The notes under the pieces: model-generated
Seen by the model: only the letters and a program-made list of their open reading frames with translations
Database searches by the model: none
Told to the model about the DNA's origin: nothing
Program-made: the position numbers and the translations under genes
Part shown: piece by piece, positions 35,115 through 43,178 of the stretch
Layout of the letters: each line of letters begins with the position of its first letter
Position numbering within the stretch: the first letter of the stretch is position 1
Source of the DNA: JADFNB01 sp036397455
GTDB lineage: Bacteria; Gemmatimonadota; Gemmatimonadetes; Gemmatimonadales; GWC2-71-9
DNA length: 64,000 bases
Direction of reading: 5' to 3'
NCBI GenBank assembly: GCA_036397455.1
Contig: DASWIX010000062.1
Span: forward strand, 17,720-81,719

Positions 35115-35795
35115 ATGGTGGGACTCGTCCGGGCCGCGACCGTGATCGCGCTCAAGGATCTGTCGCTCGAGTTGCGCACCAAGACGGCGTTCGCGTCGGG
35201 GCTGGTCTTCGCGGTGCTCGTGCTGGCGATCCTGTTCTTCTCTCGCGATCCCACGGCCGTGGCCTCGCGGGACATTGCGCCCGGGGCGCTGTGGGTGACG
35301 TTCACCTTCGCGTCCATCCTCGGGTTGAACCGGGCGTTCGTGCTCGAGCACGAACAGCGCGCGATGGACGCGATCCTGCTCGCGCCCATTCCGCGGTCGG
35401 CCATCTTCTGGGGGAAATTCGCCGGCAACCTCGTCTTCGTCGGCACGATCGAGGCGGTGAGTATTCCGTTGTTCGTGGTGTTCTACGACGTGGCGGTGTG
35501 GCCGTACCTGCCGAGTTTGCTGCTCGTGATCGCGCTGGCGACCGTGGCGTTCGTGGCGGTCGGCACGCTGTTCAGCGCGATCGCGGTCCGCACCCAGTAC
35601 GCCGAAATGATGTTGCCGCTGCTGCTGCTGCCGTTTCTCGTACCACCGCTGGTAGGCGGCGTCCAACTGACCGCTCGCGTCCTCGACGGTCGACCCTTGA
35701 GCGACCTCGGGGGCTGGCTTAGGTTGATCGGCGGCTTTGACCTGGCGTTCGTCACGCTCGCGGCGCTCCTGTTCCCCGTGGTACTCGAGGACTGA
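35115..35795 (+). CDS. ccmB: Heme exporter permease CcmB
   Basis: 226 aa with six membrane helices. CcmB features are the cytoplasmic start ALKDLSLELRTKTAF, SILGLNRAFVLEHEQRAMDAILLAPIPRSAIFWGKF, and TQYAEMMLPLLLLPFLVPPLVGGVQ. It forms the membrane part of the CcmAB(C) ABC complex. It begins three bases after ccmA and its TGA overlaps the ATG of ccmC. Confidence 0.95.
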   Translation: MVGLVRAATVIALKDLSLELRTKTAFASGLVFAVLVLAILFFSRDPTAVASRDIAPGALWVTFTFASILGLNRAFVLEHEQRAMDAILLAPIPRSAIFWGKFAGNLVFVGTIEAVSIPLFVVFYDVAVWPYLPSLLLVIALATVAFVAVGTLFSAIAVRTQYAEMMLPLLLLPFLVPPLVGGVQLTARVLDGRPLSDLGGWLRLIGGFDLAFVTLAALLFPVVLED

Positions 35796-36496
35796 TGACC
35801 CCAATCGATCGCGCGTTCCGCCTGGCTCGATGGGGCGGCGTGGTCACCGGCGCGGCACTCCTCGGCGTGGCGGGCGTGTACGTGCGCGCACTGGTCTACA
35901 CGCCGGTGGAGCGGTTCCAGGGGCCGGCCCAGAAGATCTTCTACATCCACGTCCCGTCCGCTTGGGGGGCGTTGCTGGGATTCGCGGTGACCGGCGTGCT
36001 CAGCATCCTGTACCTGTGGGTCAAGGACCGCCGGATCGACATCGCCGCCGCGGCCTCCGCCGAGGTGGGCGTGGCGCTCTCGGTCGTGCTGCTCACGACC
36101 GGCCCGATCTGGGGGAAGCCGATCTGGGGAACGTGGTGGACCTGGGACGCGCGGCTCACGTCGACGCTGTTCCTGTTCCTGCTGTTTGTGGGCTACCTGG
36201 TGATGCGCGGCGTGGTGGTCGATCCGGGGTTACGCAGCCGCTTCTCGGCGGTGATCGGCGTGATGGGGTTGGTGCTCATCCCCTTCATTCACCTGACCGT
36301 GTACATGTTCCGGACCCTGCACCCCGCCCCGATCGTGCTGAAGCCGAGCAAGCCGTCGCTGCCCGGGGAGATGCTCGTCACGTTGCTGACATCGGTCGCC
36401 GTCTTTACGGTGGTGTACCTTGGATTCCTGACCCAGCGATATGCGTTGGGATTGATCCGAGACTTACGCGAACGGGAGGCCGCCGGTGACGCCTGA
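35795..36496 (+). CDS. ccmC: Heme-handling protein CcmC
   Basis: 233 aa with six helices. The tryptophan-rich heme-binding motif WGTWWTWDARLTS is present around residues 109-121, with the flanking periplasmic histidines H49 (YIHVPSAW) and H168 (PFIHLTVYMFRTLHP). CcmC loads heme onto CcmE outside the membrane. The start codon overlaps the ccmB stop (ATGA) and the end overlaps ccmD by 12 bases. Confidence 0.96.
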   Translation: MTPIDRAFRLARWGGVVTGAALLGVAGVYVRALVYTPVERFQGPAQKIFYIHVPSAWGALLGFAVTGVLSILYLWVKDRRIDIAAAASAEVGVALSVVLLTTGPIWGKPIWGTWWTWDARLTSTLFLFLLFVGYLVMRGVVVDPGLRSRFSAVIGVMGLVLIPFIHLTVYMFRTLHPAPIVLKPSKPSLPGEMLVTLLTSVAVFTVVYLGFLTQRYALGLIRDLREREAAGDA

Positions 36497-36598
36497 CAAC
36501 GGAGCGTTCATGGTCGCCGGCTATGTGGTAGCCGCCGTGATTTTGATCGTCTACGCCCTCTCGCTGTTCGTGAGGGTGCAGGGCGCCAGGAAACGCTG
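36485..36598 (+). CDS. ccmD: Heme exporter protein CcmD
   Basis: 37 aa. From the GTG at 36485 the protein reads MTPDNGAFMVAGYVVAAVIL, then continues as a membrane helix into a basic tail ending GARKR. A single N-out helix with a short charged tail and a tyrosine at its start is the usual CcmD form. It stabilises the CcmABC complex and is needed for release of heme-loaded CcmE. The reading frame overlaps ccmC by 12 bases. No ccmE, ccmF, ccmG or ccmH follows; the next gene is convergent. Confidence 0.85.
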
Positions 36599-36618
36599 AT
36601 GCGATGAGCAGAGATGCC

Positions 36619-36651
36619 GGCGGCCCCGGGAGCGTATTCCCCGGGGCCGCC
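36619..36651. terminator. Perfect 12-bp GC hairpin between ccmD and the aquaporin gene
   Basis: GGCGGCCCCGGG (36619-36630) pairs perfectly with CCCGGGGCCGCC (36640-36651) around a 9-base loop. It sits 20 bases after the ccmD stop and 7 bases before the stop of the convergent aquaporin gene. There is no T-tract on either side, so it is a probable bidirectional transcript-end hairpin rather than a classical intrinsic terminator. Confidence 0.6.
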
Positions 36652-36658
36652 GCGTGGC

Positions 36659-37345
36659 TTACGCCGGCTCGTCGCCCTCGATCGGCAGCAGCAACTTGGA
36701 CCAGAGGAATCCGGCTACCGCGGCACCAAACAGCGGGCCGATCCAGTAGATCAGGTGGCCGGTCCATTCGTTCGCCACGAGTGCGGGCCCGAATGCTCTC
36801 GCCGGGTTCATGGCCGCCCCCGTGAGATTGCCGCCGATCATGATGTCGAACAGCAGAACCAGGCCGATGGCGAAACCGCCGACCTGCGGCGCATCGCGTG
36901 ACACCGCGGTGCCGAACACCGCGCTCACCAGGAACAACGTCAGCACGCCCTCCAGCAATATGGCCTCCGTCAGCGACACCCCGGCCGCCACCCGCGGGAC
37001 GCCATACCCCATGGCGGCGCCCGGAGCCGCCGGTAGCAGCCACCTCACGGCCAGTGCGGCGACGATGCCGGCGGCGATCTGCGACGCGATGTGGAAAAGG
37101 GATCGCCTGAGCGAGATCTTGCCGGCCATCCACACGCCGAATGTCACGGCGGGATTGAGGTGGCCGCCTGAGATCCGCATCGTGACCGTCACCATCACCG
37201 CGAGCACCACGGCGTGCGCCAGGGCGATGCCGGTGAGGCCGAGCCCCTGATGGGCTGCGTTCACGACCACCGCACCACCACCGATGAAGACCAGGGCGAA
37301 GGTTCCCAGAAATTCGGCGGCCATTGGCCGCACCGTCGATCGCAT
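36659..37345 (-). CDS. Aquaporin (MIP family) with a TIP-like selectivity filter
   Basis: 228 aa with six helices and two half-helices carrying GGHLNPAVT (N64) and GAAMNPARAFG (N180). By spacing from the NPA motifs, the aromatic/arginine filter reads H44, I168, A177, R183. E. coli AqpZ has F, H, T, R and GlpF has W, G, F, R at these places. His-Ile-Ala-Arg is the combination of plant tonoplast intrinsic proteins, and helix 2 (LAHAVVLAVMVTVTMRISGGH) also resembles TIPs. Water, and possibly ammonia, hydrogen peroxide or other small neutral solutes, may pass. It is convergent with ccmD across a GC hairpin. Confidence 0.92.
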   Translation of the reverse strand: MRSTVRPMAAEFLGTFALVFIGGGAVVVNAAHQGLGLTGIALAHAVVLAVMVTVTMRISGGHLNPAVTFGVWMAGKISLRRSLFHIASQIAAGIVAALAVRWLLPAAPGAAMGYGVPRVAAGVSLTEAILLEGVLTLFLVSAVFGTAVSRDAPQVGGFAIGLVLLFDIMIGGNLTGAAMNPARAFGPALVANEWTGHLIYWIGPLFGAAVAGFLWSKLLLPIEGDEPA

Positions 37346-37411
37346 CAGGCGTGCTCCTCGTTTGATCCCAAAGACCGGCTAGTGGACGGAGACCAAATTA
37401 ACCCCGGTGCA

Positions 37412-38641
37412 TCAGGCCCGCTTGATGACCAGGCTGGCGTTGACGCCGCCGAAGCCGAACGAATTGCTGAGGGCAACCTCCAGGGTACCGGCTGATCCGC
37501 CCTCGGGGAGGTAATCGAGATCGCACGACCCGTCCGCGTGCTCGAGGTTCAGCGTTGGGGGGTACCAGCCTCGCTGGCACGCGAGGGCGGTGATCGCCGC
37601 CTCGATGGCGCCGCTCGCTCCGAGCGCGTGGCCGTAGTAGCCCTTCGTGCCACTCACGGTGAGCCGGTACGCATGCGACCCGAAGACCAGCTTCATCGCC
37701 GTCGTTTCGGTCACGTCGTTGAGCGGGGTCGACGAGCCGTGGGCGTTGACGTATCCGATTTCTTCAGGTTGGACGTGCGCGTCATCCAGCGCCAGGCGCA
37801 TCGCCCGGGCGGCTTCGCGTCCGTCGGGGCGGGGCGCGGTCATATGGTGGGCGTCGTTGGTCAACGCATAACCGAGGACTTCGGCGTAGATCCGGGCGCC
37901 GCGCGCCTCCGCGCGATCCCGCGCCTCGAGCACGAGGACCGCGGCACCTTCGCCCATCACGAACCCGTCGCGGTCGCGGTCGAAGGGACGGCTCGCGGTC
38001 CGGGGATCGTCATTGCGCGTCGACATCGCCCGGATCATCGAGAACGCACCGAAGCAGAGGGGGGCGAGCGGGGCTTCCGCGCCGCCGGCGAGCATGGCGT
38101 CCGCGCGATCGTCGCGAATCAGGCGGAACGCATCACCGACGGCGATGGTTCCCGACGCGCACGACATCGCGTTCGTGGAATTGGGTCCGGTATAGCCGAA
38201 CTCGATGGCGATGTTGCAGGAGACGGCCCCGCCGAACACCGTGAGCGCCAGGTTCATGTCGACGGCGCGCAATCCCTCCCGTTGGTAGATCGCGGCCTGG
38301 TGTTCGGCATGCGCCACCCCACCGAGTGCCGAACCCATCATGACCCCGACCCGTTCCGGCCGGCATTCGCCATTCAGTTCCGCGTCTTCGAGCGCGAGGC
38401 GTGCGGCCGTGAGCCCGAGCTGCGAGAAACGGTCAAGCCGGCGCGCTCGTTTGGCCGTCAGATGGTCTCCTGGTCGGAAATCAGGTATCTCGGCGGCGAT
38501 ACGACTGCGAAACGGGGCCGGATCGAACCGCGTGATGCCTGCGACGGCCGACCGGCGTGCCTCGAGTCCGCGCCACAGCTGGGCGACGCCGGTTCCAATC
38601 GGCGTCACGCAGCCGATGCCCGTGATTACGACTGAACGCAT
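37412..38641 (-). CDS. Beta-ketoacyl-ACP synthase II-type condensing enzyme
   Basis: 409 aa thiolase-fold protein of the FabF type. The catalytic triad is complete: C161 (NAMSCASGT), H301 (NAHGSSTPLND) and H338 (GTKGYYGHALGASG, with K333). It decarboxylates malonyl-ACP and condenses it with an acyl chain. It may be a second KAS rather than the housekeeping FabF: no acpP, fabG or fabD is near. Instead it is the last gene of an eight-gene overlapping operon with a methyltransferase, flavin reductase and FAD oxidoreductase. It starts inside the end of the SRPBCC gene (16-base overlap). Confidence 0.93.
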   Translation of the reverse strand: MRSVVITGIGCVTPIGTGVAQLWRGLEARRSAVAGITRFDPAPFRSRIAAEIPDFRPGDHLTAKRARRLDRFSQLGLTAARLALEDAELNGECRPERVGVMMGSALGGVAHAEHQAAIYQREGLRAVDMNLALTVFGGAVSCNIAIEFGYTGPNSTNAMSCASGTIAVGDAFRLIRDDRADAMLAGGAEAPLAPLCFGAFSMIRAMSTRNDDPRTASRPFDRDRDGFVMGEGAAVLVLEARDRAEARGARIYAEVLGYALTNDAHHMTAPRPDGREAARAMRLALDDAHVQPEEIGYVNAHGSSTPLNDVTETTAMKLVFGSHAYRLTVSGTKGYYGHALGASGAIEAAITALACQRGWYPPTLNLEHADGSCDLDYLPEGGSAGTLEVALSNSFGFGGVNASLVIKRA

Positions 38642-39093
38642 GAGGTCTCCGCGCGACGTTTGACGCCCGCCAGGGTCCGCGCGGCGATCGCGTGAATGAA
38701 CACGGGTCCTATGACAAGGCGCGCCGCCGCCCCGCCGACGAGAGGCCATCGCGGGCCGGCCCAATCATGCACGATCTGCAGGTCGACCGCACCGTCCCGC
38801 CCGCGGATAGTCCACGCGACGTCCATGCCGCGGGTGATGCCCCGAATATGACGGTAACGCACGGTTCGGGTCTCCGCATCGATGTGCATCTCGGACACCC
38901 ACCACGTTGGGTAGGGGACGGAGCCAAATCGTCTCCATGCCGCCATTTCCACTACCCCGCCCGCGGGCGACCGTTCGAGAAAGCGCACCCAACGGTAGTG
39001 TTCCAGAAACGTCGGCCACTGCTCGACATCGGCGGCCAGCGCGAAGACCCGCGACAGCGGGGCGGCGACGTCAGTCCGGTCGATGGTGCGCAT
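38626..39093 (-). CDS. SRPBCC (START-like/polyketide cyclase) family protein
   Basis: 155 aa. The helix-grip pattern is visible: MRTIDRTDVAAPLSRVFALAADVEQWPTFLEHYRWVRFLER at the N-terminus, strands EMHIDAETRTVRYRHIRG and AVDLQIVHDWAGP, and a long C-terminal helix ending KRRAETSC. This hydrophobic-cavity fold is used by aromatase/cyclases and lipid-binding proteins such as CoQ10-like proteins. Position between a methyltransferase (23-base overlap) and a KAS II gene (16-base overlap) supports action on an acyl or polyketide-like chain, but this is inference. Confidence 0.82.
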   Translation of the reverse strand: MRTIDRTDVAAPLSRVFALAADVEQWPTFLEHYRWVRFLERSPAGGVVEMAAWRRFGSVPYPTWWVSEMHIDAETRTVRYRHIRGITRGMDVAWTIRGRDGAVDLQIVHDWAGPRWPLVGGAAARLVIGPVFIHAIAARTLAGVKRRAETSCVQS

Positions 39094-39787
39094 GGCCCGA
39101 CTTCCACGCGGCCACCAGGCGGAAGCCCGGACGACGATGGACGGCGGCGGCGACACCGGCGCGCGCGATGACCGATGCGAGTTCCGGCGCATCGAAGCTC
39201 CGCCGGATCGAGAGGACGCCGTCGTGGCGTGACACCGGATGAAACCGCAGCAGCGTCGCGCCGATCCAGAATCCCACCACCGCCACGAACGAACGCCGTT
39301 CGTCGAGCACGATCACGCCGAGCCGGGCGAGACGATTCAGGCGGCGCAGCACCGCGACCGCCGCGTCCCGATCCAGGTGATGCAGAAACTGACTCACGAG
39401 GACGATGTCCACCGAACGGTCCGGAATCGGTATCGCGGCGGCATCGGCGACGATCGCCGGCAGACCGGCGTCACGGCAGCGATGGGCCGCGGTGCGGAGC
39501 CGGTCGAGCGCCACGGGGCGGAGCGTGACACCGTCGGCCGCGGCCGCGGCTGCCAGGTGCTGCGCAATGTCCCCGCTACCGGCCGCGAGATCGAGCAGGA
39601 GCAACGGCGTCGGTGGTGGGGTGACGTCCGCGAGCAGCCTCCGGAGGGCAAACGCCGCCGCGCGGCGCGCGCCAAACCAGTCGTTCGCCCGGGCGATGTC
39701 GGCCAGGGTCGCTCGGACGACCGCCGGCTCGCATGTCAGGTCGTCGAGTGCCTCCCGTCCGAGCGGTGACGGCGTAAGCGCGATCAC
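39071..39787 (-). CDS. Class I SAM-dependent methyltransferase
   Basis: 238 aa from the GTG at 39787, which overlaps the stop of the flavin reductase gene (GTGA). Motif I is LLLLDLAAGSGDIAQHLA; the acidic loop after strand 2 reads PVALDRL; motif II/IV region reads DRSVDIVLVSQFLHHLD. The family is UbiE/COQ5-like. The C-terminal part (FWIGATLLRFHPVSRHDGVLSIRRSF) could contact a hydrophobic substrate. Methyltransferases of this type are often paired with FAD-dependent geranylgeranyl-reductase-like oxidoreductases in polyketide clusters, and one is encoded two genes upstream. Confidence 0.85.
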   Translation of the reverse strand: MIALTPSPLGREALDDLTCEPAVVRATLADIARANDWFGARRAAAFALRRLLADVTPPPTPLLLLDLAAGSGDIAQHLAAAAAADGVTLRPVALDRLRTAAHRCRDAGLPAIVADAAAIPIPDRSVDIVLVSQFLHHLDRDAAVAVLRRLNRLARLGVIVLDERRSFVAVVGFWIGATLLRFHPVSRHDGVLSIRRSFDAPELASVIARAGVAAAVHRRPGFRLVAAWKSGHAHHRPD

Positions 39788-40272
39788 ACCGTCGTCCGAT
39801 AGGCGCCGCGAAAGTGCACCAGGGGATTCCCGCCCACCACCGTGCCGCCCGTGACCTCGCCGATCAGGATCGTATGATCCCCCTGATCGATCCGATCGAT
39901 CCGTCGACACACGATCTGGGCCAGTGCGCCGTCGAGCAGCGGCACGCCGTCGCGCACCAGGTGCCGAACCTGGTCGAACTTGTCGTTCCCCTTTTCGGCG
40001 AACCGGACGGAGAGCGCTTCCTGTCCCTCCGAGAGCACGTTCACGCCGAAGACGGATGCCGTGGTGGCCACCTGGTGAAAGTCCGCGGCATGATCGACAC
40101 ACACCAGCAGGAGCGGCGGGACGAGGGAGAGCGCCGCCACGGCGCTCGCGGTCATCCCGGCGGGCTTGCCCGCCGGGTCCATAGCCGTCACGACGGTCAC
40201 GCCGGTTGCGAAGGAGCCCATCAGCTCGCGAAACGCGCCGGCGTCGACGGCGCGGAACGTGGGGTTCACCAT
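39784..40272 (-). CDS. Flavin reductase-like (HpaC/FMN-binding split barrel) protein
   Basis: 162 aa. Typical sequence is FRELMGSFATGVTVVTAMDPAGKPAGMTASAVAALSLVPPLLLVCVDHAADFH, then FGVNVLSEGQEALSVRFAEKGNDKFD. Such enzymes reduce FMN/FAD with NAD(P)H and feed it to a monooxygenase, or keep tightly bound flavin. The gene overlaps the FAD oxidoreductase gene by 7 bases and the methyltransferase by 4, so it probably serves the same pathway. Confidence 0.9.
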   Translation of the reverse strand: MVNPTFRAVDAGAFRELMGSFATGVTVVTAMDPAGKPAGMTASAVAALSLVPPLLLVCVDHAADFHQVATTASVFGVNVLSEGQEALSVRFAEKGNDKFDQVRHLVRDGVPLLDGALAQIVCRRIDRIDQGDHTILIGEVTGGTVVGGNPLVHFRGAYRTTV

Positions 40273-41471
40273 AGGAGTCGGCTCAGGAACGTTGGGGATA
40301 GCACGCGCGCAGCGGGAACGAAATCTCCGGTGACGCCCACCAGCACGTCCGCCAGGTGGGGACGGCGCGCCAGCCTGGCGGCGACGTGATTGAACAGGCT
40401 GGGGACGCGGAGCACCCGATCGATCAGTCGTTCAACGATCCATTTGCCGCCAAAGGTCTTGCGACGTTCGCGGTCGTACGCGCGCAGTTCGGCGGCGTGG
40501 AACCGCCCGACCGCAAAGGCGTGCTCCAGGCAGCGCGCCGCCAACTCCGCCCCGCGCAACGCCGCGTAGATCCCTTCGCCGGTGAACGGATCGAAGAAAT
40601 CGGCCGCGTCGCCGACGAGCACCGTGTGATCGGCGGTCGCCCGCGTCGTGCGTCGGTCGAACGGTCCCACCGCGCGGACGGGCGACACGCGCGAAGCGGC
40701 GGCGAGACGTGCCGCGACCTCGGGGGTGCGGGTGACGAGACGGGCAAACCAGCGGTCGATGGATTCGCCATGAACGCGGCCGCGGGGATCGGCAATCGCG
40801 CTGACATTGGTGATGCCATGGCCCACGGGAGCGAGCCCGAGGTACCCGTCAGTGCCGACGTGCATCTCTCCCACATCGCTCATGCCGGCGATTCCGGCAT
40901 AATGCGTGACGAGCGCGATGCGTTGGCGTCGCCCATGGCGCACCACCCCGAGCGACGCCGCCACGCGGGAATTGAGCCCATCCGCCCCGACGAGCATCCG
41001 ACCGCGGAATCGTGCGCGCGTCTTCCCGGCGCGGGCGACCACGGTCACGCACCCGCCCGACGCGCGTTCGATCGCTTCCAGCGCATGGGATTCGTGCAAG
41101 TCCGCGCCCGCGGCGGTCGCCGCGTGTACCAGGTGGAGGTCCAGTCGTTCGCGCGGGAGCGCCAATCCGTAGTCGGCAGGGGGGTGGACTCCCCGTGATG
41201 CACCGAACCGGCCGGTGAACGTCGTGCCGTTGGGGCTCACGACGCGCATCCCGTGGAGATGGGCCGGACCCTCCTGTTCCAGCGCCTCGAGCACACCGAG
41301 CCGCTGGAGCACCCGCGCGCATTCGGGACTGAGGTACTCCGCGCAGGGCTTGCCGCGCGGGAACGCGGCGCGATCGAGCAGCGCGACGTCCAGGCCCGCG
41401 CGGGCCAGGAGCGTGGCGCAGGCACTCCCGGCGGGGCCCGCCCCGACCACCAACACGTCCCGGTCGCGCAC
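40266..41471 (-). CDS. FAD-dependent oxidoreductase, geranylgeranyl-reductase-like
   Basis: 401 aa. The FAD-binding dinucleotide fold is VLVVGAGPAGSACATLLARAG, followed by AFPRGKPCAEYLSPE, the GxPCG-like signature of geranylgeranyl reductases and related halogenase/hydroxylases. MLVGADGLNSRVA and VLVGDAADFFDPFTGEGI complete the flavoprotein pattern. It either saturates isoprenoid chains or oxygenates a polyketide-type ring. Upstream, three bases away, lies a DUF92 gene, a family that includes phytyl-phosphate kinase. The pairing favours isoprenoid or lipid chemistry, but the KAS II gene favours an acyl product. Confidence 0.87.
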   Translation of the reverse strand: MRDRDVLVVGAGPAGSACATLLARAGLDVALLDRAAFPRGKPCAEYLSPECARVLQRLGVLEALEQEGPAHLHGMRVVSPNGTTFTGRFGASRGVHPPADYGLALPRERLDLHLVHAATAAGADLHESHALEAIERASGGCVTVVARAGKTRARFRGRMLVGADGLNSRVAASLGVVRHGRRQRIALVTHYAGIAGMSDVGEMHVGTDGYLGLAPVGHGITNVSAIADPRGRVHGESIDRWFARLVTRTPEVAARLAAASRVSPVRAVGPFDRRTTRATADHTVLVGDAADFFDPFTGEGIYAALRGAELAARCLEHAFAVGRFHAAELRAYDRERRKTFGGKWIVERLIDRVLRVPSLFNHVAARLARRPHLADVLVGVTGDFVPAARVLSPTFLSRLLW

Positions 41472-41474
41472 CCG

Positions 41475-42239
41475 CTACCGGATCCCAAGAAACAGGGCGA
41501 CCGACACCACGGCCCCGCACGCGGTCGCCACGCCGTTGACGACATCGTTACTGACCCAGCCCCATCCGGTGGGCATCGGTGCCCCGTGATCGCATCCCGG
41601 GTTCGCCGACTCGGAAAGGCGGCCGCAGGCGGCGCAGCGAAACCCCGCTTGCACGGTGGCGCCGAGGACGGAATCAAGCACCATGCCGAACACGCCGCCC
41701 ACGCCGGCGCTGATGGCGACGCGCGCCGGGACGCCGACCAGCATCGCCATGCCGGCCAGCACGGCCGCGCCGACAACACCACCCATGGTCCCCACGAAGG
41801 TGACGCCGCCGGACGTCCCCGGCGACACGGGCATGCCGGACGTGATGAGGACCGGGGGCCGAGCGGATCGCGCGCCGAGTTCGGTCGCCCACGTGTCGGC
41901 TTGCGCGGCGGCCAACCCTCCCGCGAGGAGCGCATGCCCGACGCCGGGCGCCGCGGGTACGAGTAGTCCGCCCACCGCGGCGACCCATCCGTTCGCCAGT
42001 ACCTGCCCGCTCCCGCGCTGGACGCCGCTTCGGGTAACCCCACCCTCGTTACGTCGCGTGAGCAGGCTGCCGGACAGGAAGAACAGCGCCAGCAACGCAC
42101 CCCCGCGGAGCCCCGCGCCGACGAGCACCGCCGTGCCGATGACCGCTGCCCACGCCGTCCCCGGTGCGGTCAACCAGCCCGCGGTGCGCCCCACGAGGGC
42201 GGCCACGAGCGCCGCACCAGCCGCGGCGAGTGGACTCAC
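41475..42239 (-). CDS. DUF92 membrane protein (TMEM19 / phytyl-phosphate kinase family)
   Basis: 254 aa with about six to seven helices. Family signatures are FFLSGSLLTRRNEGGVTRSGVQRGSGQVLANG, AAAQADTWATELGARSARPPVLITSGMPVSPGTSGGVTFVGTMGG, and a C-terminal CAACGRL...GCDHG segment. A plant member, VTE6, phosphorylates phytyl phosphate; bacterial roles are poorly known. The start is the GTG at 42239 overlapping the stop of the anti-sigma gene (GTGA). It precedes a geranylgeranyl-reductase-like gene. Confidence 0.87.
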   Translation of the reverse strand: MSPLAAAGAALVAALVGRTAGWLTAPGTAWAAVIGTAVLVGAGLRGGALLALFFLSGSLLTRRNEGGVTRSGVQRGSGQVLANGWVAAVGGLLVPAAPGVGHALLAGGLAAAQADTWATELGARSARPPVLITSGMPVSPGTSGGVTFVGTMGGVVGAAVLAGMAMLVGVPARVAISAGVGGVFGMVLDSVLGATVQAGFRCAACGRLSESANPGCDHGAPMPTGWGWVSNDVVNGVATACGAVVSVALFLGIR

Positions 42240-42490
42240 CGGCCGTTGGGCGTGAACAGCTCGGCGAGAATCCGTCGTTTGAGGTCCGCCGGCGCGCCCC
42301 GCGTTCGGGCGCGTGTCTCGAGAAACACCAGGTACGATCGTTCGAAATCGAATCGTCCGAAGCATCGGGTGCACCGCGCGAGATGATCGCGCACCGCAGC
42401 CTCGATTTCCGGGGTGAGTTCGTCGTCGAGGTACTCATACAGGCGATCGAGCGCCGCGTGACAATCGATGGGAGGGACCGTGGACCTCAT
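42236..42490 (-). CDS. Zinc-finger (ZAS-type) anti-sigma factor, RsrA-like
   Basis: 84 aa, cytoplasmic. The zinc-binding anti-sigma signature is intact: C10, then H36-x3-C40-x2-C43 (RDHLARCTRCF), closely matching the spacing of RsrA, the disulfide-sensing anti-sigma factor of Streptomyces. There is no membrane helix, so it senses a cytoplasmic signal, most simply thiol oxidation. Its ATG overlaps the stop of the sigma gene, and its stop overlaps the next gene, keeping sigma:anti-sigma ratio and target operon linked. Confidence 0.9.
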   Translation of the reverse strand: MRSTVPPIDCHAALDRLYEYLDDELTPEIEAAVRDHLARCTRCFGRFDFERSYLVFLETRARTRGAPADLKRRILAELFTPNGR

Positions 42491-43056
42491 GGCGCCGTCT
42501 TTCGGGTGATATACCCCATCTCGACCGCGTAATCGTATAACGCCTTTTGCAGGAGTTGCCTCCCACGGTACAAACGCGATTTCACCGTGCCGACCGGCAC
42601 GCCGATCACGTCGGCGATTTCGGCATAGGCGAGTCCCTCGACATCCGAGAGGACGACCGTCTCGCGGAACTCCTCGGGCAGCGCGTCGATAGCCCGCACG
42701 ACCTCATCGTCCACGATCCTGTCGAAGAAGGTCCCCTCGGGATCCGCATCCTGCACGTCCTGGAACACCGTGAATTGCTCGACGTGGGCGATATCAATCT
42801 GGCGTTCCTGGTGCTTCCCGCGACGATATTGGTTGATGAACGTGTGACGCAGTATGGTCAACAGCCACGCGCGCGCGTTAGTTCCCTGCTGAAACTGGTG
42901 CCAGGCACGAAACGCCTTCAGCATCGTTTCCTGGGTGAGGTCTTCCGCCTCGGCGGCCTCACCGGACAAGCGGAGCGCGACCCGATATACCGCGTCGAGG
43001 TGGGGAAGCGCTTCGCGTTCGAATGTGCGGCGGGGATCGTCCTGCGTGTCTGGCAC
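42487..43056 (-). CDS. ECF RNA polymerase sigma factor (RpoE/SigR-like)
   Basis: 189 aa from the GTG at 43056, preceded by CGGAG. Region 2 reads YRVALRLSGEAAEAEDLTQETMLKAFRAWHQF with the -10 recognition part ARAWLLTILRHTFINQYRR. Region 4 reads FRETVVLSDVEGLAYAEIADVIGVPVGTVKSRLYRGRQLL. The close pairing with an RsrA-like ZAS protein suggests a SigR/SigH-type redox-responsive sigma factor. All eight genes from here to 37412 overlap or nearly touch, so the sigma factor may drive its own operon. The start could be further upstream (frame open to 43260). Confidence 0.93.
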   Translation of the reverse strand: MPDTQDDPRRTFEREALPHLDAVYRVALRLSGEAAEAEDLTQETMLKAFRAWHQFQQGTNARAWLLTILRHTFINQYRRGKHQERQIDIAHVEQFTVFQDVQDADPEGTFFDRIVDDEVVRAIDALPEEFRETVVLSDVEGLAYAEIADVIGVPVGTVKSRLYRGRQLLQKALYDYAVEMGYITRKTAP

Positions 43057-43178
43057 CAACGACTCCGATCGATGTGCAATACGTAGGATCGCGTGGCGCT
43101 CCAGCGAGCGCAATGCCCACTGGCCGGCGGGCAGGGCCGTCGCTAAGTTGCGCGGTCCGTCGCAACGACCCGACACGC

